A stretch of DNA of 40,867 nucleotides, taken from NCBI GenBank assembly GCA_029237735.1, contig JAQZBU010000049.1:1-40867 (forward strand). The letters are read 5' to 3'. The notes under the pieces are model-generated. The model saw only the letters and a program-made list of their open reading frames with translations, ran no database searches and had not been told where the DNA came from. Position numbers and translations under genes: made by a program. Shown here piece after piece: positions 1 to 7,487 of this stretch. The first letter of the stretch is position 1. Each line of letters opens with the position of its first letter. The DNA is from Ramlibacter sp. (GTDB lineage: Bacteria; Pseudomonadota; Gammaproteobacteria; Burkholderiales; Burkholderiaceae_C).

Positions 1-171
1 ATCGCCGCGGGCATCTCCGGGGCGATCCAGCACCTGGCGGGCATGAAGGATTCGAAGGTGATCGTGGCGATCAACAAGGATGCGGAAGCGCCGATCTTCA
101 GCGTCGCCGATTACGGTCTGGAAGCGGATCTGTTCACGGCTGTGCCGGAGCTGGTCGGAGCCCTTGGATGA
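1..171 (+). CDS. etfA: Electron transfer flavoprotein alpha subunit, C-terminal end (partial)
   Basis: The reading frame is open from the first base and ends in TGA at 169-171, giving about 56 residues. It carries the conserved FAD-binding tail of ETF alpha subunits: [10 protein letters not shown], then [20 protein letters not shown], then the LF..VPEL end. ETF alpha/beta heterodimers carry electrons from acyl-CoA and related flavoprotein dehydrogenases to ETF-ubiquinone oxidoreductase. The stop overlaps the ATG of the CoA-transferase gene (ATGA at 168-171), so the two are probably translationally coupled and belong to one catabolic operon. The family call is secure; the start, and presumably the beta subunit gene, lie outside the window. 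Confidence 0.93.
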   Translation: MAAGISGAIQHLAGMKDSKVIVAINKDAEAPIFSVADYGLEADLFTAVPELVGALG

Positions 172-869
172 TCGACAAGGTTGCGTCCTCCATCGCCGAG
201 GCGCTGGCCGACACGCCGGACGGCGCCACCGTCATGATCGGCGGCTTCGGCACGGCCGGCATCCCTAACGAGCTGATCGAGGGCCTGATCGAACAGGGCG
301 CGTGCGGACTCACTGTGGTGAACAACAACGCCGGCAATGGCGACACCGGCTTGGCCGCGTTGCTGAAGGCCGGCCGCGTGCGCAAGATCATCTGCAGTTT
401 TCCGAGGCAGGCCGACAGCCACGTGTTCGACGGGCTCTACGGGAGCGGAAAAATCGAACTTGAACTCGTGCCCCAAGGCAACCTGGCGGAGCGCATCCGC
501 GCGGCGGGCGCGGGCATCGGCGGCTTCTTCACGCCCACTGGTTATGGCACCGAGTTGGCCATGGGCAAGGAGACGCGGGAGATCGAAGGGCGCATGTATG
601 TGCTCGAGCAGCCCATCCATGCGGACCTTGCCTTGATCAAGGCGGAGCGCGGCGACCGCTGGGGCAATCTCACTTTCCGCAAGGCGGCGCGCAATTTCGG
701 TCCCGTCATGGCGATGGCGGCCCGCAAGACGGTGGCGAGCGTGCACGAGATCGTGGCGCTGGGTGAACTGAACCCCGAGAGCGTCGTGACGCCGGGTATC
801 TTCGTGCACCGCATCGTCAAGATCGGACGCACGGCCACCGCCGCCGGCGGGTTCCGCAAGGAGGCATGA
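168..869 (+). CDS. pcaI: 3-oxoadipate-type CoA-transferase, subunit A
   Basis: This 233-residue protein matches the alpha subunit of class I CoA-transferases over its full length. It has the glycine-rich [10 protein letters not shown] motif near residues 23-32, then [28 protein letters not shown] and [11 protein letters not shown]. The [11 protein letters not shown] and [19 protein letters not shown] stretches resemble PcaI/CatI of the beta-ketoadipate pathway more than acetoacetate (ScoA) forms, but the substrate is inferred. With subunit B it moves CoA from succinyl-CoA to a 3-oxo acid in the cytoplasm. It overlaps etfA by 4 bases upstream and subunit B by 4 bases downstream if the first ATG of subunit B is used. 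It could alternatively serve another 3-oxoacid made by this island. Confidence 0.9.
   Translation: MIDKVASSIAEALADTPDGATVMIGGFGTAGIPNELIEGLIEQGACGLTVVNNNAGNGDTGLAALLKAGRVRKIICSFPRQADSHVFDGLYGSGKIELELVPQGNLAERIRAAGAGIGGFFTPTGYGTELAMGKETREIEGRMYVLEQPIHADLALIKAERGDRWGNLTFRKAARNFGPVMAMAARKTVASVHEIVALGELNPESVVTPGIFVHRIVKIGRTATAAGGFRKEA
858..864 (+). promoter_or_regulatory. Ribosome binding site that decides the subunit B start
   Basis: AAGGAGG lies only one base before the ATG at 866 but seven bases before the in-frame ATG at 872. Normal spacing therefore favours 872 as the initiation codon, making the protein MGYTRRTKDE... rather than MTMGYTRR.... Confidence 0.7.
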
Positions 870-871
870 CC

Positions 872-1447
872 ATGGGCTACACCAGACGGACCAAGGACGA
901 ACTCGCCCGCCGCGTGGCGCGTGACATCCACGATGGCGCGTACGTCAACCTCGGCATCGGCATGCCCACGCTGGTGGCCAATCACTTGCCGGCCGGCATC
1001 GAGATAATCCTCCACAGCGAAAACGGCATCCTCGGCATGGGGCCCGCGCCCGCGCCAGGGCAGGAAGACTATGACCTCATCAACGCGGGCAAGCAGCCTG
1101 TGACGATGCTGCCCGGCGGCGCGTTCTTCCATCACGCCGACAGCTTCGCAATGATGCGCGGCGGCCACCTCGATATCTGCGTGCTGGGCGCGTTCCAGGT
1201 CTCGGCCACGGGCGACCTGGCCAATTGGCACACTGGCGAGAAGGACGCGATCCCCGCGGTCGGAGGCGCGATGGACCTCGCCGTGGGCGCGAAGCAGACA
1301 TGGGTGATGATGGACCTGCTCACCAAGAAAGGCGAGAGCAAGATCGTCGCACAGTGCACCTACCCGCTCACGGCCCTGCGTTGCGTGAGCCGCGTCTACA
1401 CTGAACTACAGGCGCTGCTGCCCGTTCAGCTCATCCATTCGAGGTAA
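872..1447 (+). CDS. pcaJ: 3-oxoadipate-type CoA-transferase, subunit B (C-terminus internally shortened)
   Basis: Using the ATG at 872 the protein has 191 residues; the ATG at 866 would add two. It has the class I CoA-transferase beta-subunit signature: NLGIGMPT near residues 26-33 and the SENGILGMG motif, whose Glu (about residue 50) forms the enzyme-CoA thioester. LLTKKGESKIVAQCTYPLTA marks it as PcaJ/CatJ/ScoB-like. Family members are usually about 210-215 residues. After CVSRVYT this one jumps straight to ELQALLPVQL, which resembles the usual final ELQALTGAPL segment, so about 20 residues normally found between appear to be missing in frame. The catalytic Glu is intact, so activity is possible but uncertain. 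Confidence 0.88.
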   Translation: MGYTRRTKDELARRVARDIHDGAYVNLGIGMPTLVANHLPAGIEIILHSENGILGMGPAPAPGQEDYDLINAGKQPVTMLPGGAFFHHADSFAMMRGGHLDICVLGAFQVSATGDLANWHTGEKDAIPAVGGAMDLAVGAKQTWVMMDLLTKKGESKIVAQCTYPLTALRCVSRVYTELQALLPVQLIHSR

Positions 1448-1483
1448 CAGTTCGGTCCCATTAAGCGCAAACGGGGAGAACAC

Positions 1484-2245
1484 ATGAACCATCGCCTGCT
1501 TGAAAACAAGCTCGCCCTGATCACCGGCGCGGCGAGCGGCATCGGCCGCGCGATTGCCGTGGCCTATGCACGCGCGGGCGCGCGCGTCATCCTGACTGAC
1601 AGGACATCCAGCGATTGCGAGGCGGCTATGGGGGAAGTTAGTGCCGTCCCGCACGCGCTGGACGCGCACGCGTTCGGGCTCGACGTCACCGACGCTAATG
1701 CCTGCGCGGAGCTCGCGAAACGCGTCGCGCAGGAGATCGGGCCGATCCATGTTCTGGTCAACAGTGCAGGCATCCTGGTGCGTGAGGGCATCGACAGCCC
1801 GCGCGCCCACGACATCGCGCGCGACGTCATGAACGTCAACCTGTTCGGCACCTTCAACGCCATCCACGCGTGGTTGCCAGCGCTGCGCGAGACGCACGGT
1901 TGCGTTATCAATATTGCTTCAGGCGCCGCCCTGCGGGCGCAGCGCGGCTGTGCCGGTTACTCGGCTTCGAAAGGAGCGGTGAAGATGCTGACCCAGTCCA
2001 TGGCCGCCGATCTCGGAAAAGACGGCATCCGGGTCAACGCGATCGCACCCGGCGTGATCGAGACGCCCATGACGCAGGCGACTCGGGAAAATCCGGCCCG
2101 GCTTGCCGGGTTCGTAGCCGGGATCCCCCTGGGCAGGATCGGCCATGCCGCAGAGATTGCCGGGCCGGCGGTCTTCCTCGCTTCGGAGCTGGCGAGCTAC
2201 GTCAATGGCGTTTGCCTCTTGGTAGACGGGGGCGCGCAGGTTTAA
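1484..2245 (+). CDS. Short-chain dehydrogenase/reductase (SDR)
   Basis: This 253-residue classical SDR has the cofactor motif TGAASGIG (residues 14-21), NSAG (93-96), the catalytic Ser in NIAS (146), YSASK with Tyr159 and Lys163, and a typical LVDGGAQV end. Asp39 after the second beta strand (VILTDR) points to NAD(H) rather than NADP(H). Members oxidise or reduce secondary alcohols, including 3-hydroxyacyl-CoAs and cyclic diols. GGGGAG at 1472-1477 is a Shine-Dalgarno site before the ATG. It follows pcaJ by 36 bases on the same strand, so it may act on the same acyl or ring-derived intermediate; the substrate cannot be read from the sequence. Confidence 0.88.
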   Translation: MNHRLLENKLALITGAASGIGRAIAVAYARAGARVILTDRTSSDCEAAMGEVSAVPHALDAHAFGLDVTDANACAELAKRVAQEIGPIHVLVNSAGILVREGIDSPRAHDIARDVMNVNLFGTFNAIHAWLPALRETHGCVINIASGAALRAQRGCAGYSASKGAVKMLTQSMAADLGKDGIRVNAIAPGVIETPMTQATRENPARLAGFVAGIPLGRIGHAAEIAGPAVFLASELASYVNGVCLLVDGGAQV

Positions 2246-2325
2246 GGCGGCTCCAGCGAGGATGCAAGTCGCAGCGGTTCTCCTTGCTGAGACCAGGGTC
2301 CGCGTAGAAGCTTCCGAGATCGTGG

Positions 2326-2545
2326 CGCACGCGCCTCATGCCTTCGGTGGTCGCCGCTTTTTGCCGCAGGCATCCCGAAGTGCACGTGAGCCTGCAAACC
2401 CATGGGGCCATCGGTGGTGCCTCTCTCGCCTGCGCTGTGGGTGGAAATTGTGCGGGGCTACCCGCCCCAGTTCGCGCCATCACGGATCACAGAGACCTTC
2501 GAGGGGCTGTTCCAGGCAGAGCTCAAGAAGCTGCCGAGAGACTGA
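2326..2545 (+). pseudogene. Remnant of a LysR-type transcriptional regulator
   Basis: No intact gene lies between the SDR stop at 2245 and the ligase end at 2550. Reading from 2338, MPSVVAAFCRRHPEVHVSLQT closely resembles the start of a LysR co-inducer-binding domain (usual form LP..VAAF..RHP.V.VSL.T). The similarity stops after about 22 residues. A second stretch in another frame, 2435-2545 (LWVEIVRGYPPQ... to ELKKLPRD and TGA), looks protein-like and could be the C-terminus of the same regulator, but that part is less certain. There is no helix-turn-helix and no start codon with a ribosome site. I read this as a deleted, frameshifted relic of a regulator that once belonged to the neighbouring genes. 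Confidence 0.55.
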
Positions 2546-2549
2546 AGGC

Positions 2550-4259
2550 TCAGCCGTCCTGCCGCAGCCGCGGGAAATCCTCCTCGCGGTGCTCGAATTC
2601 GCCGCGTTGTCCCGCCGCTGCGCGGCTGACCTCCTGCGCTCGCAACTGAACCCGCCGGATCTTGCCCGAGATGGTCTTGGGCAGCTCCGGGACAAATTCG
2701 ATGCGGCGCACGCGCTTGTACGGGGCCAGTCGCCCGCGCGCGAAGGCCAGGATGTCCTCCGCCATCGCCGCGTCGGGATTCCTTCCAGGAGCAAGCAGCA
2801 CGTACGCTTTCGGCACTGCCAGCCGCACCGGGTCGGGGCTGGGCACGATAGCCACTTCGGCCACCGCTTCATGTTCGATCAGCGCACTCTCCAGTTCGAA
2901 CGGACTGATGCGATAGTCGGAAGCCTTGAAGACGTCGTCGGCACGGCCCACGAACGTGAGGTATCCGTCGCTGTCGCGGGCCGCCGTGTCCCCCGTGTGA
3001 TAAAAGCCGTTGCGCATTGCATCTGCGGTCTTCTCGGCGCTGTCCTGATAGCCCGCCATCAAACCCGTGGGTCGATGTCGCAAGTCGATGCAGACCTCGC
3101 CTTCGTCGGCTTCCTTTCCATCCACGTCGAGCAGCGCGATGCGGTAGCCGGGAAGGGGCTTGCCCATGGATCCGGGCTTCACCGGCAACCCCGGGGAGTT
3201 GCCGACCTGCGCGGTGGTTTCAGTCTGTCCGTAGCCGTCACGCAGTTGCAGGCCCCAGGCCTTGCGGATCTGGTCGATGATCTCCGGGTTGAGCGGCTCG
3301 CCGGCGCCGACCACGGAACGCAACGAGAGCCGCTCTTTCCAAGCCGCCAGGTCTTCCTGGATAAGCATCCGCCACACGGTCGGCGGCGCGCATAGGCTGG
3401 TGATCTTGCAACGCGCGAGCGTTTCGAGCAGCGACGACGCGCTGAACCGAGGCGTGGTGTGAATGAAGACGCAGGCACCCGCGTTCCATGGGGCGAACAG
3501 GCAGCTCCAGGCGTGCGTGGCCCAGCCGGGTGAAGATATGTTGAGGTGGATGTCTCCAGGCGCCAGCCCGAGCCAGAACATCGTCGAGAGGTGACCCACG
3601 GGATAGCTCTCGTGCGTATGAAGGACCAGCTTGGGCTTGGAGGTGGTCCCCGACGTGAAGTACAGCAGAAGCGGGTCCGTCGCAAGGGTTCGACCTTCGG
3701 GCTGGAATTGCACCGGCGCGTCTTGCGAAGCGCCATAAGGAATCCACCCGGGCTGGTGCTCGCCCACGCAGATGCGGGTGTAGGACCCTTCGAGCTCGCG
3801 AAACTTTCCAGCTTGTGCGCTGTTGGTGATCACATGACGGACCGCGCCGCGCTCGAGCCGGTCACGCAGGTCATCGGCGGTGAGCAGGGCGGTGGCGGGA
3901 ATCACCACCGCGCCGAGTTTCATCGACGCCAGCATCGCCTCCCACAGCGCGGGCTCGTTGCCCAACATCACCAGCACGCGGTCACCCCGTTTCACGCCCT
4001 GCTGCCGCAGGAAGTTGGCGACCTGAGAGGAGCGCGCCGACAACTGCGCGAAACTGCTCTTGTGCTCGGTGCCGTCCGCCTCCACGACCCACAACGCGGG
4101 CGCCTCATTGCCTTGGGCGTGGGCGTCGAAGTAATCCAATGCCCAGTTGAACTGGGCCAGTTCTGGCCAACGGAAATCGTCCACGGCCTTTGCATGGTCA
4201 CCGCGCGACGCCAGCAGCAGGTCGCGCGCGCGAAGAAAAGCCTCGGTGTCTCTTGTCAT
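2550..4259 (-). CDS. AMP-dependent acyl-CoA synthetase (medium-chain/aromatic acid type)
   Basis: The 569-residue protein starts at the ATG complementary to 4257-4259. It has the adenylation motifs in order: the phosphate loop YFTSGTTSKPK, WATHAWSCLFAPWNAG, GAGEPLNPE, DGYGQTETT, YHTGDTA, and the C-terminal KTISGKIRR with the lysine expected to complete adenylation. Length and motif spelling fit the medium-chain acyl-CoA synthetase (MACS) group, which activates medium- or branched-chain or aromatic acids to CoA esters via acyl-AMP. It lies 47 bases downstream of the GntR gene on the same strand and probably shares its transcript. It may activate the acid released by the ring-fission hydrolase of the divergent array or an incoming aromatic acid; this is inference. 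The C-terminal 25 residues after the last motif are charged and unlike the core. Confidence 0.9.
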   Translation of the reverse strand: MTRDTEAFLRARDLLLASRGDHAKAVDDFRWPELAQFNWALDYFDAHAQGNEAPALWVVEADGTEHKSSFAQLSARSSQVANFLRQQGVKRGDRVLVMLGNEPALWEAMLASMKLGAVVIPATALLTADDLRDRLERGAVRHVITNSAQAGKFRELEGSYTRICVGEHQPGWIPYGASQDAPVQFQPEGRTLATDPLLLYFTSGTTSKPKLVLHTHESYPVGHLSTMFWLGLAPGDIHLNISSPGWATHAWSCLFAPWNAGACVFIHTTPRFSASSLLETLARCKITSLCAPPTVWRMLIQEDLAAWKERLSLRSVVGAGEPLNPEIIDQIRKAWGLQLRDGYGQTETTAQVGNSPGLPVKPGSMGKPLPGYRIALLDVDGKEADEGEVCIDLRHRPTGLMAGYQDSAEKTADAMRNGFYHTGDTAARDSDGYLTFVGRADDVFKASDYRISPFELESALIEHEAVAEVAIVPSPDPVRLAVPKAYVLLAPGRNPDAAMAEDILAFARGRLAPYKRVRRIEFVPELPKTISGKIRRVQLRAQEVSRAAAGQRGEFEHREEDFPRLRQDG

Positions 4260-4306
4260 GTTGAGTGTCTCTCTGTCTGTTTGGATTTCGAGCCGATATC
4301 GCGGCC

Positions 4307-5044
4307 TTACTTGAGCACGCCCTGCTGCCTGATGACCGTCAGGGCGAACTGGATGTGCTGCGCCAGCAGTTCGTTGGCCTTTTCCTTGTCGCGGGCCATC
4401 GCGGCTTCGAAGATACGGCGATGCTCCTCGTGCACGCTTGCAGGCACCTTGGTCGTCACCGCGGACAGCCGCCGATAGCGCTGCGCCTGCTGGAAGAGCA
4501 GGGACTGGAAGCGCAGAATCCAGCGCGACTGGCACGCGGATGTCAGCGCCTCGTGAAAGGCGCGGTTCCGCTCCTCCCACTCGTCGAAGACACCTGCCAT
4601 GTCGGTCGCCAGGCGCTCTTCGGCCCGCGACAGCTTGTGATAGGCGCTGACCACTCGTGCTTCCCATTCGTCGTCGCCGTACAGCAATGAGTCCTGGAAG
4701 GCGGCGCACTCCAGCAGCGTCCGCGTGCGTGTCAGGTCTTCGATGTCGGCCAACGACATCGGCGCCACGCGAAACCCCCGCTGTGCCTGGGATACGACAA
4801 GCGAATCGGACACGAGCAATGAGAGCGCCTCTCTCAGCGTGCTTGCGCTCACCTGGTATTCGTCTTTCAGGTGTTCGACGCGAAGCTTGTCGCCAGGAGC
4901 GCGCCTGCCTTCGATGATGTCCAGGCGTAGCTGGCGGTATGCCGATTCAATGGCCGATCGGGGGAGGGCGTCCACCTCGGAAGGCCTCCTCAGGTGCGTG
5001 ATCGGGTCGGGCCGGTCGGGCAGGACAGCGTCAGTTGTAGTCAT
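4307..5044 (-). CDS. GntR-family transcriptional regulator (FadR/FCD subgroup)
   Basis: The 245-residue protein has a winged helix-turn-helix at about residues 28-95, with GDKLRVEHLKDEYQVSASTLREAL followed by the wing QRGFRVAPMS. An all-helical FCD ligand-binding domain follows (ERNRAFHEAL, then HEEHRRIFEAAMARD), including the His and Asp/Arg residues typical of metal- and carboxylate-binding FCD domains. FCD regulators usually repress and are released by an organic acid or acyl-CoA. It is divergent from the Rieske oxygenase gene across 221 bases that contain several palindromes, and it precedes the acyl-CoA ligase. The most likely role is control of both transcripts in response to the aromatic acid or its CoA ester. 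Confidence 0.9.
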   Translation of the reverse strand: MTTTDAVLPDRPDPITHLRRPSEVDALPRSAIESAYRQLRLDIIEGRRAPGDKLRVEHLKDEYQVSASTLREALSLLVSDSLVVSQAQRGFRVAPMSLADIEDLTRTRTLLECAAFQDSLLYGDDEWEARVVSAYHKLSRAEERLATDMAGVFDEWEERNRAFHEALTSACQSRWILRFQSLLFQQAQRYRRLSAVTTKVPASVHEEHRRIFEAAMARDKEKANELLAQHIQFALTVIRQQGVLK

Positions 5045-5073
5045 GGGTGGGTATCATCCACGAAATTTACAAA

Positions 5074-5085
5074 AATCTCGAGATT
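5074..5085. promoter_or_regulatory. Perfect 12-bp palindrome, candidate operator
   Basis: AATCTCGAGATT is a perfect inverted repeat in the divergent region between the GntR gene (start 5044) and the oxygenase gene (start 5266). Its position, 30 bases upstream of the regulator start, suits an autoregulatory site. It does not match the usual FadR-subgroup half-sites, so assignment to this regulator is only positional. Confidence 0.4.
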
Positions 5086-5094
5086 AATTCGGGT

Positions 5095-5113
5095 AAACAC
5101 CAATAATGTGTTT
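5095..5113. promoter_or_regulatory. Inverted repeat AAACAC-N7-GTGTTT, candidate operator
   Basis: Six-base arms separated by CAATAAT form a perfect inverted repeat, embedded in a locally AT-rich stretch that contrasts with the GC-rich genes. It lies between the divergent GntR and oxygenase genes and is a reasonable regulator site. Confidence 0.4.
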
Positions 5114-5198
5114 TCACGAGAGGATTCAGAATTGCCGCTAGCCCGTTCCCCTCTCCTCCTACCCCCATTTCCCCAGCTCAAGATTTCGTCCGTTGCCT

Positions 5199-5211
5199 TG
5201 TGGTCGACACA
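5199..5211. promoter_or_regulatory. TGTGGTCGACACA element, candidate GntR/FCD operator
   Basis: This near-palindrome has TGTG and CACA arms around GTCGA and contains GTC-GAC, close to the GTM-KAC core described for FadR-subgroup operators. It lies 55 bases upstream of the oxygenase start, just before an A-rich tract (5211-5226), where a repressor could block the plus-strand promoter. No convincing -35/-10 pair was found next to it. Confidence 0.4.
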
Positions 5212-5265
5212 TAAACAAACAAACAAGACGGTTTCTATTATCCATCCACGCATCCTGGAGACAGC

Positions 5266-6546
5266 ATGACCCGAAGCCTCCCCATCCCACTTCTCGACGT
5301 GAATCGCGACAAAGGCACCTTCCGCGTGTCCCGCAAGGCATTCACGGACCAGCAGATCTTCGAAGCCGAGCGCGCCGAGATCTTCGATCGTTGCTGGATC
5401 TACCTCGGGCATGGTTCCGAACTGCCGAAGAAAGGTTCGTTCGTGACGCGCGCGGTCGCCGGCCGCAATGTGATCTTCAACCGTGACGCCGCGGGCGCTG
5501 TGCACGCCTTCCTGAACTCCTGCCCGCACCGTGGTGCCACGGTCTGCCGCGAGCCCGCCGGTAACGCCAAGAACTTCACCTGCAGCTATCACGGCTGGGT
5601 GTTCGGCGCCGACGGCAAGAACAGGGACCTGCCCGGAATCGAGTCGTACGCCGAAGGCTTCAACGGCAGCGGCTGCGCCGATCTCGTGGCCGTGCCGAAG
5701 CTGGATAACTACCGCGACATGTGGTTCGTGTGCTTCGATAGGGATGCCGTTGAATTGAAGGATTACCTCGGAGGCGCAACGGAGTACCTGGACCTCGTGA
5801 TCGACCAGTCAGAAGCGGGCATGGAGATCATCAGCGGCACGCAGGAATATGCGATCCGCGCCAATTGGAAGCTCCTCGTGGAAAACAGCTTCGACGGCTA
5901 CCACGCCTTGTCCACGCACTCCACCTACTTCGACTACCTCAAGAACATGAACGGCGTGCTGGCCCAAAGCAACGTCGTGGGCTTCGCGAAAGACCTGGGC
6001 AACGGCCATGCGGTTGTTGAATACACAGCACCCTGGGGCCGGCCCGTCGCCAATTGGGTGCCCGCCTGGGGCGAGGACAAGAAGGATGAAATCGACCAGA
6101 TCTATGCGCGGCTGGTGGCCAAGCATGGCGAGGAGCGTGCGAATCGCATCGCCAGGCACAGCCGCAACCTGCTGATCTTCCCGAACCTGTTGATCATCGA
6201 CGTGATGTCCGTGACCTTGCGGACTTTCTTCCCCAAGGCGCCCGACTACAACGAAGTGACGGCCTGGGCCTTCGGACCCAAGGAAGAGACAGGCTGGCTG
6301 CGCAAGAACCGCCTCCACAGCTTCCTGGAATTCCTCGGCCCTGGCGGCTTCGCGACGCCCGACGACGTCGAGATGCTCGAACAGTGCCAGCGGGGCTACT
6401 CCAATGCGAAGGAAGCAGGGTGGAACGACATCTCGCGGGGAATGTTGAAAGCCGAGCCGGCGACTGTCGACGAGCACCAGATCCGTGTGTTCTGGGAAAA
6501 GTGGAACTCGCTCGTGCAACGCGGCGATTCATCGCAAAGCGCCTGA
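5266..6546 (+). CDS. Aromatic-ring-hydroxylating dioxygenase, alpha (Rieske, catalytic) subunit
   Basis: The 426-residue protein has an N-terminal Rieske domain with C86-P-H88 and C106-S-Y-H109 as [2Fe-2S] ligands. The catalytic domain carries ENSFDGYHALSTH, giving bridging Asp210 and iron ligands His213 and His218 with the same spacing as naphthalene dioxygenase (D205, H208, H213). The third iron ligand is probably an Asp in GFATPDDVEMLE. Such enzymes make cis-dihydrodiols with O2 and reducing equivalents. Length and neighbours suggest an aromatic-carboxylate dioxygenase of the cumate/benzoate sort, but specificity cannot be read. It opens the array, with GGAG at 5255-5258 before the ATG. 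Unusually, the beta subunit gene is 6.4 kb downstream. Confidence 0.93.
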   Translation: MTRSLPIPLLDVNRDKGTFRVSRKAFTDQQIFEAERAEIFDRCWIYLGHGSELPKKGSFVTRAVAGRNVIFNRDAAGAVHAFLNSCPHRGATVCREPAGNAKNFTCSYHGWVFGADGKNRDLPGIESYAEGFNGSGCADLVAVPKLDNYRDMWFVCFDRDAVELKDYLGGATEYLDLVIDQSEAGMEIISGTQEYAIRANWKLLVENSFDGYHALSTHSTYFDYLKNMNGVLAQSNVVGFAKDLGNGHAVVEYTAPWGRPVANWVPAWGEDKKDEIDQIYARLVAKHGEERANRIARHSRNLLIFPNLLIIDVMSVTLRTFFPKAPDYNEVTAWAFGPKEETGWLRKNRLHSFLEFLGPGGFATPDDVEMLEQCQRGYSNAKEAGWNDISRGMLKAEPATVDEHQIRVFWEKWNSLVQRGDSSQSA

Positions 6547-6574
6547 GCAACCCACCACCAACCAATTCATCACT

Positions 6575-7474
6575 ATGGCACCCTTCCGTTACAGCAAGCC
6601 GGGGTACGTGGCCCTCAACGTCACCGACCTGGAGAAATCCGTCAAGTTCTACACGGACATCGTCGGCCTGAAACTCGAGTCGCAGCACGACAGCGGCGTG
6701 GCTTACCTGCGCTGCAGCGAGGACCACCACAACCTGGTGCTCTACCGCGCTGAGACTGCGGGCATCAAGCGCATGGCGTTCCAGCTCGAGTCGCCGGCCG
6801 ACCTCGAAAAGGCCGAGCGCCACATCGCGGCGCAAGGATGGACCGTGAGGGAAGTGCCGGCCGACGAGGCGCACCGCTTGCACCAGGGCCGCACCATCCG
6901 CTTCAAGATCCCGGAATCGACGCTCACCTTCGAGTTCTATGCCGAGATGGCGCAGGCAGAAACGCCTTTCGAACACACGGTGAGCAAGATCCAGCGCCTG
7001 GGCCATGTGGTGATCCGCTGTGCCGACCGCGACGCCGTCCTGAAGACGCTGACGGAAAAGTTGAACTTCAAGGTCTCGGACCACTTCGGGGACCAGGTCG
7101 CGTTTCTTCGTTGCTTCCCCAATCCGTACCACCACAGTTTCGGCGTCAGCCGCGGCACCGAGGACGGCTTGCACCACGTCAACTTCATGGTGACGAATGT
7201 GGACGATGTGGGTCGCGCGATGAACCGGATGCGCAAGGCCGAAGTGCCCGTCGTGTACGGGCCCGGTCGCCACGATATCTCCAACTCCATCTTCATCTAC
7301 TTCCTGGACCCGGACGGCCTGACCACCGAGTACAGCTGCGGCATGGAGGAGTTCCCCGAGCACGAGCCGCGCGAGGCGCGCAGCCTGCCGCTCAAGCCGG
7401 AAATTCTGGACGCCTGGGGTGGAATGCCATCGCCCGGCTTCGGGCAAAACGGCACGGTCGAAGTCATCAAGTAA
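6575..7474 (+). CDS. Type I extradiol ring-cleavage dioxygenase (VOC superfamily)
   Basis: The frame is open from 6485, but the ATG at 6575 gives the natural N-terminus MAPFRYSKPGYVALNVTDLE and 299 residues, the usual length. There are two VOC domains, the first from about residue 10 and the second from about 140. The metal ligands are in the second: His144 (GHVVI), His201 (HHVNF) and Glu252 (TEYS). The 51-residue gap between the last two equals that of BphC (H209, E260). The enzyme opens a catechol ring next to its hydroxyls with Fe(II) and O2. Placed between the oxygenase and an FAH hydrolase, it should cleave the diol formed by the dioxygenase and SDR. With a carboxylated substrate this would parallel 2,3-dihydroxy-p-cumate 3,4-dioxygenase (CmtC). 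Confidence 0.9.
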   Translation: MAPFRYSKPGYVALNVTDLEKSVKFYTDIVGLKLESQHDSGVAYLRCSEDHHNLVLYRAETAGIKRMAFQLESPADLEKAERHIAAQGWTVREVPADEAHRLHQGRTIRFKIPESTLTFEFYAEMAQAETPFEHTVSKIQRLGHVVIRCADRDAVLKTLTEKLNFKVSDHFGDQVAFLRCFPNPYHHSFGVSRGTEDGLHHVNFMVTNVDDVGRAMNRMRKAEVPVVYGPGRHDISNSIFIYFLDPDGLTTEYSCGMEEFPEHEPREARSLPLKPEILDAWGGMPSPGFGQNGTVEVIK

Positions 7475-7487
7475 TCAAGGAACAAGA

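Noticed and set aside
2262..3395. Long plus-strand open frame (377 codons) opposite the acyl-CoA ligase
   Set aside because: It is antisense to a gene with complete adenylation motifs; its translation shows Arg/Gly-rich, patternless text typical of GC-rich shadow frames. Its first part only crosses the LysR relic in another frame.
4260..4709. In-frame N-terminal extension of the ligase
   Set aside because: It lies inside the GntR gene in another frame and has no family similarity; the normal start is the ATG at 4259.
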